Shown here: positions 30,769 through 30,818 of the stretch, in pieces
Position numbering within the stretch: position 1 is the first letter of the stretch
Layout: each line of letters starts with the position of its first letter
Origin: Anaerolineales bacterium UBA3940
Lineage (GTDB): Bacteria > Chloroflexota > Anaerolineae > Aggregatilineales > UBA3940
Length of the DNA: 30,818 nt
Direction of reading: 5' to 3'
NCBI GenBank assembly: GCA_002385675.1
Contig: DGDY01000066.1
Location: 1 to 30,818, forward strand
The notes under the pieces: generated by a model
What the model was told of the DNA's origin: nothing
Databases searched by the model: none
The model's input: only the letters and a program-made list of their open reading frames with translations
Program-made: the position numbers and the translations under genes

Positions 30769-30779
30769 CCCCCCCCCCC
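30769..30779. other. 11-base C homopolymer, probable sequencing artefact
   Basis: Eleven consecutive C bases lie directly before the degraded adapter at the contig end. A run of this length is unlike the rest of the window and is a typical tail artefact, for example poly-G calling read from the other strand. Confidence 0.75.
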
Positions 30780-30784
30780 ACGAA

Positions 30785-30818
30785 CTTTCTCTTTTTCACA
30801 TCTCCCCGCCCACGCGAC
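30785..30818. other. Degraded Nextera adapter at the contig end
   Basis: The last 34 bases align without gaps to the Nextera read-through adapter (CTGTCTCTTATACACATCT followed by CCGAGCCCACGAGAC) at 28 of 34 positions. All six differences are A or G read as C or T, consistent with low-quality base calls. The match ends exactly where the i7 index would begin. Together with the mosaic end at bases 1-19 it shows that both contig edges are technical. Confidence 0.88.

Noticed and set aside
30769..30779. The C run as a phase-variable tract
   Set aside because: It is flanked by degraded adapter at the contig end and lies outside any gene or credible promoter.

Overview
The window reads as one complete assembled contig of a GC-rich bacterium, most likely Chloroflexota (Anaerolineae-like). 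This placement is inference. It rests on the Agl23-type membrane glycosyltransferase, lipoproteins with Thr/Pro-rich linkers, a glycogen locus using GH57 enzymes, and a MerR-B12 regulator; no rRNA or other phylogenetic marker is present. Both ends carry sequencing-adapter sequence: bases 1-19 are an exact Tn5/Nextera mosaic end, and bases 30785-30818 are a degraded copy of the opposite Nextera adapter behind an 11-base C run. The contig edges are therefore technical, and glmS is cut by the library rather than by evolution. I see no CRISPR array, tRNA, rRNA, prophage or insertion sequence.

Layout. 20-1135: 3' part of glmS. 1212-2645 (minus): an N-terminally truncated Vgb-like propeller and a zinc-ribbon membrane protein. 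2797-3336: a DUF4870 membrane protein ending in a good terminator. 3678-9880: a glycogen/alpha-glucan locus made of a GH57 branching enzyme, glgA, glgC and a second GH57 protein with a DUF3536-like tail. 10019-10204: a two-cluster ferredoxin. 10292-12718 (minus): a TPR-rich lytic transglycosylase lipoprotein, divergent from a PfkB-type sugar kinase (12823-13740). 13784-14161 (minus): a lone receiver domain. 14511-18217: trmI, a PPC-repeat lipoprotein and an AI-2E family permease, ending in a 34-bp perfect palindrome shared with convergent rplY (18292-18948, minus). 19250-22137: a tight operon of a YraQ-type permease, a membrane-anchored TolB-like propeller and a TlpA-type thioredoxin. 22275-23576: a CarH-like MerR-B12 regulator with an extra C-terminal domain. 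23714-25643: a helical-repeat protein and a URO-D superfamily protein. 25760-30654 (minus): ECF sigma factor, overlapping anti-sigma factor, then a 1225-residue Agl23-NHL fusion.

How they fit together. The glycogen genes form a complete ADP-glucose route (GlgC makes ADP-glucose, GlgA polymerises it, the GH57 enzyme branches it), with a GH57 branching enzyme where GlgB-type GH13 is usual. The permease-propeller-thioredoxin operon looks like a variant of the known YraQ-type permease/DUF1980 membrane pair, with the soluble part of the partner replaced by a beta-propeller. I consider this the most novel arrangement here. The sigma/anti-sigma/Agl23-NHL block suggests an envelope-stress unit controlling surface glycosylation.

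Promoters are readable in several gaps. Four have near-consensus hexamers with 17-bp spacing (ferredoxin, transglycosylase, trmI, rplY). Two of these (transglycosylase, trmI) place the predicted transcription start almost on the start codon, pointing to leaderless mRNAs.
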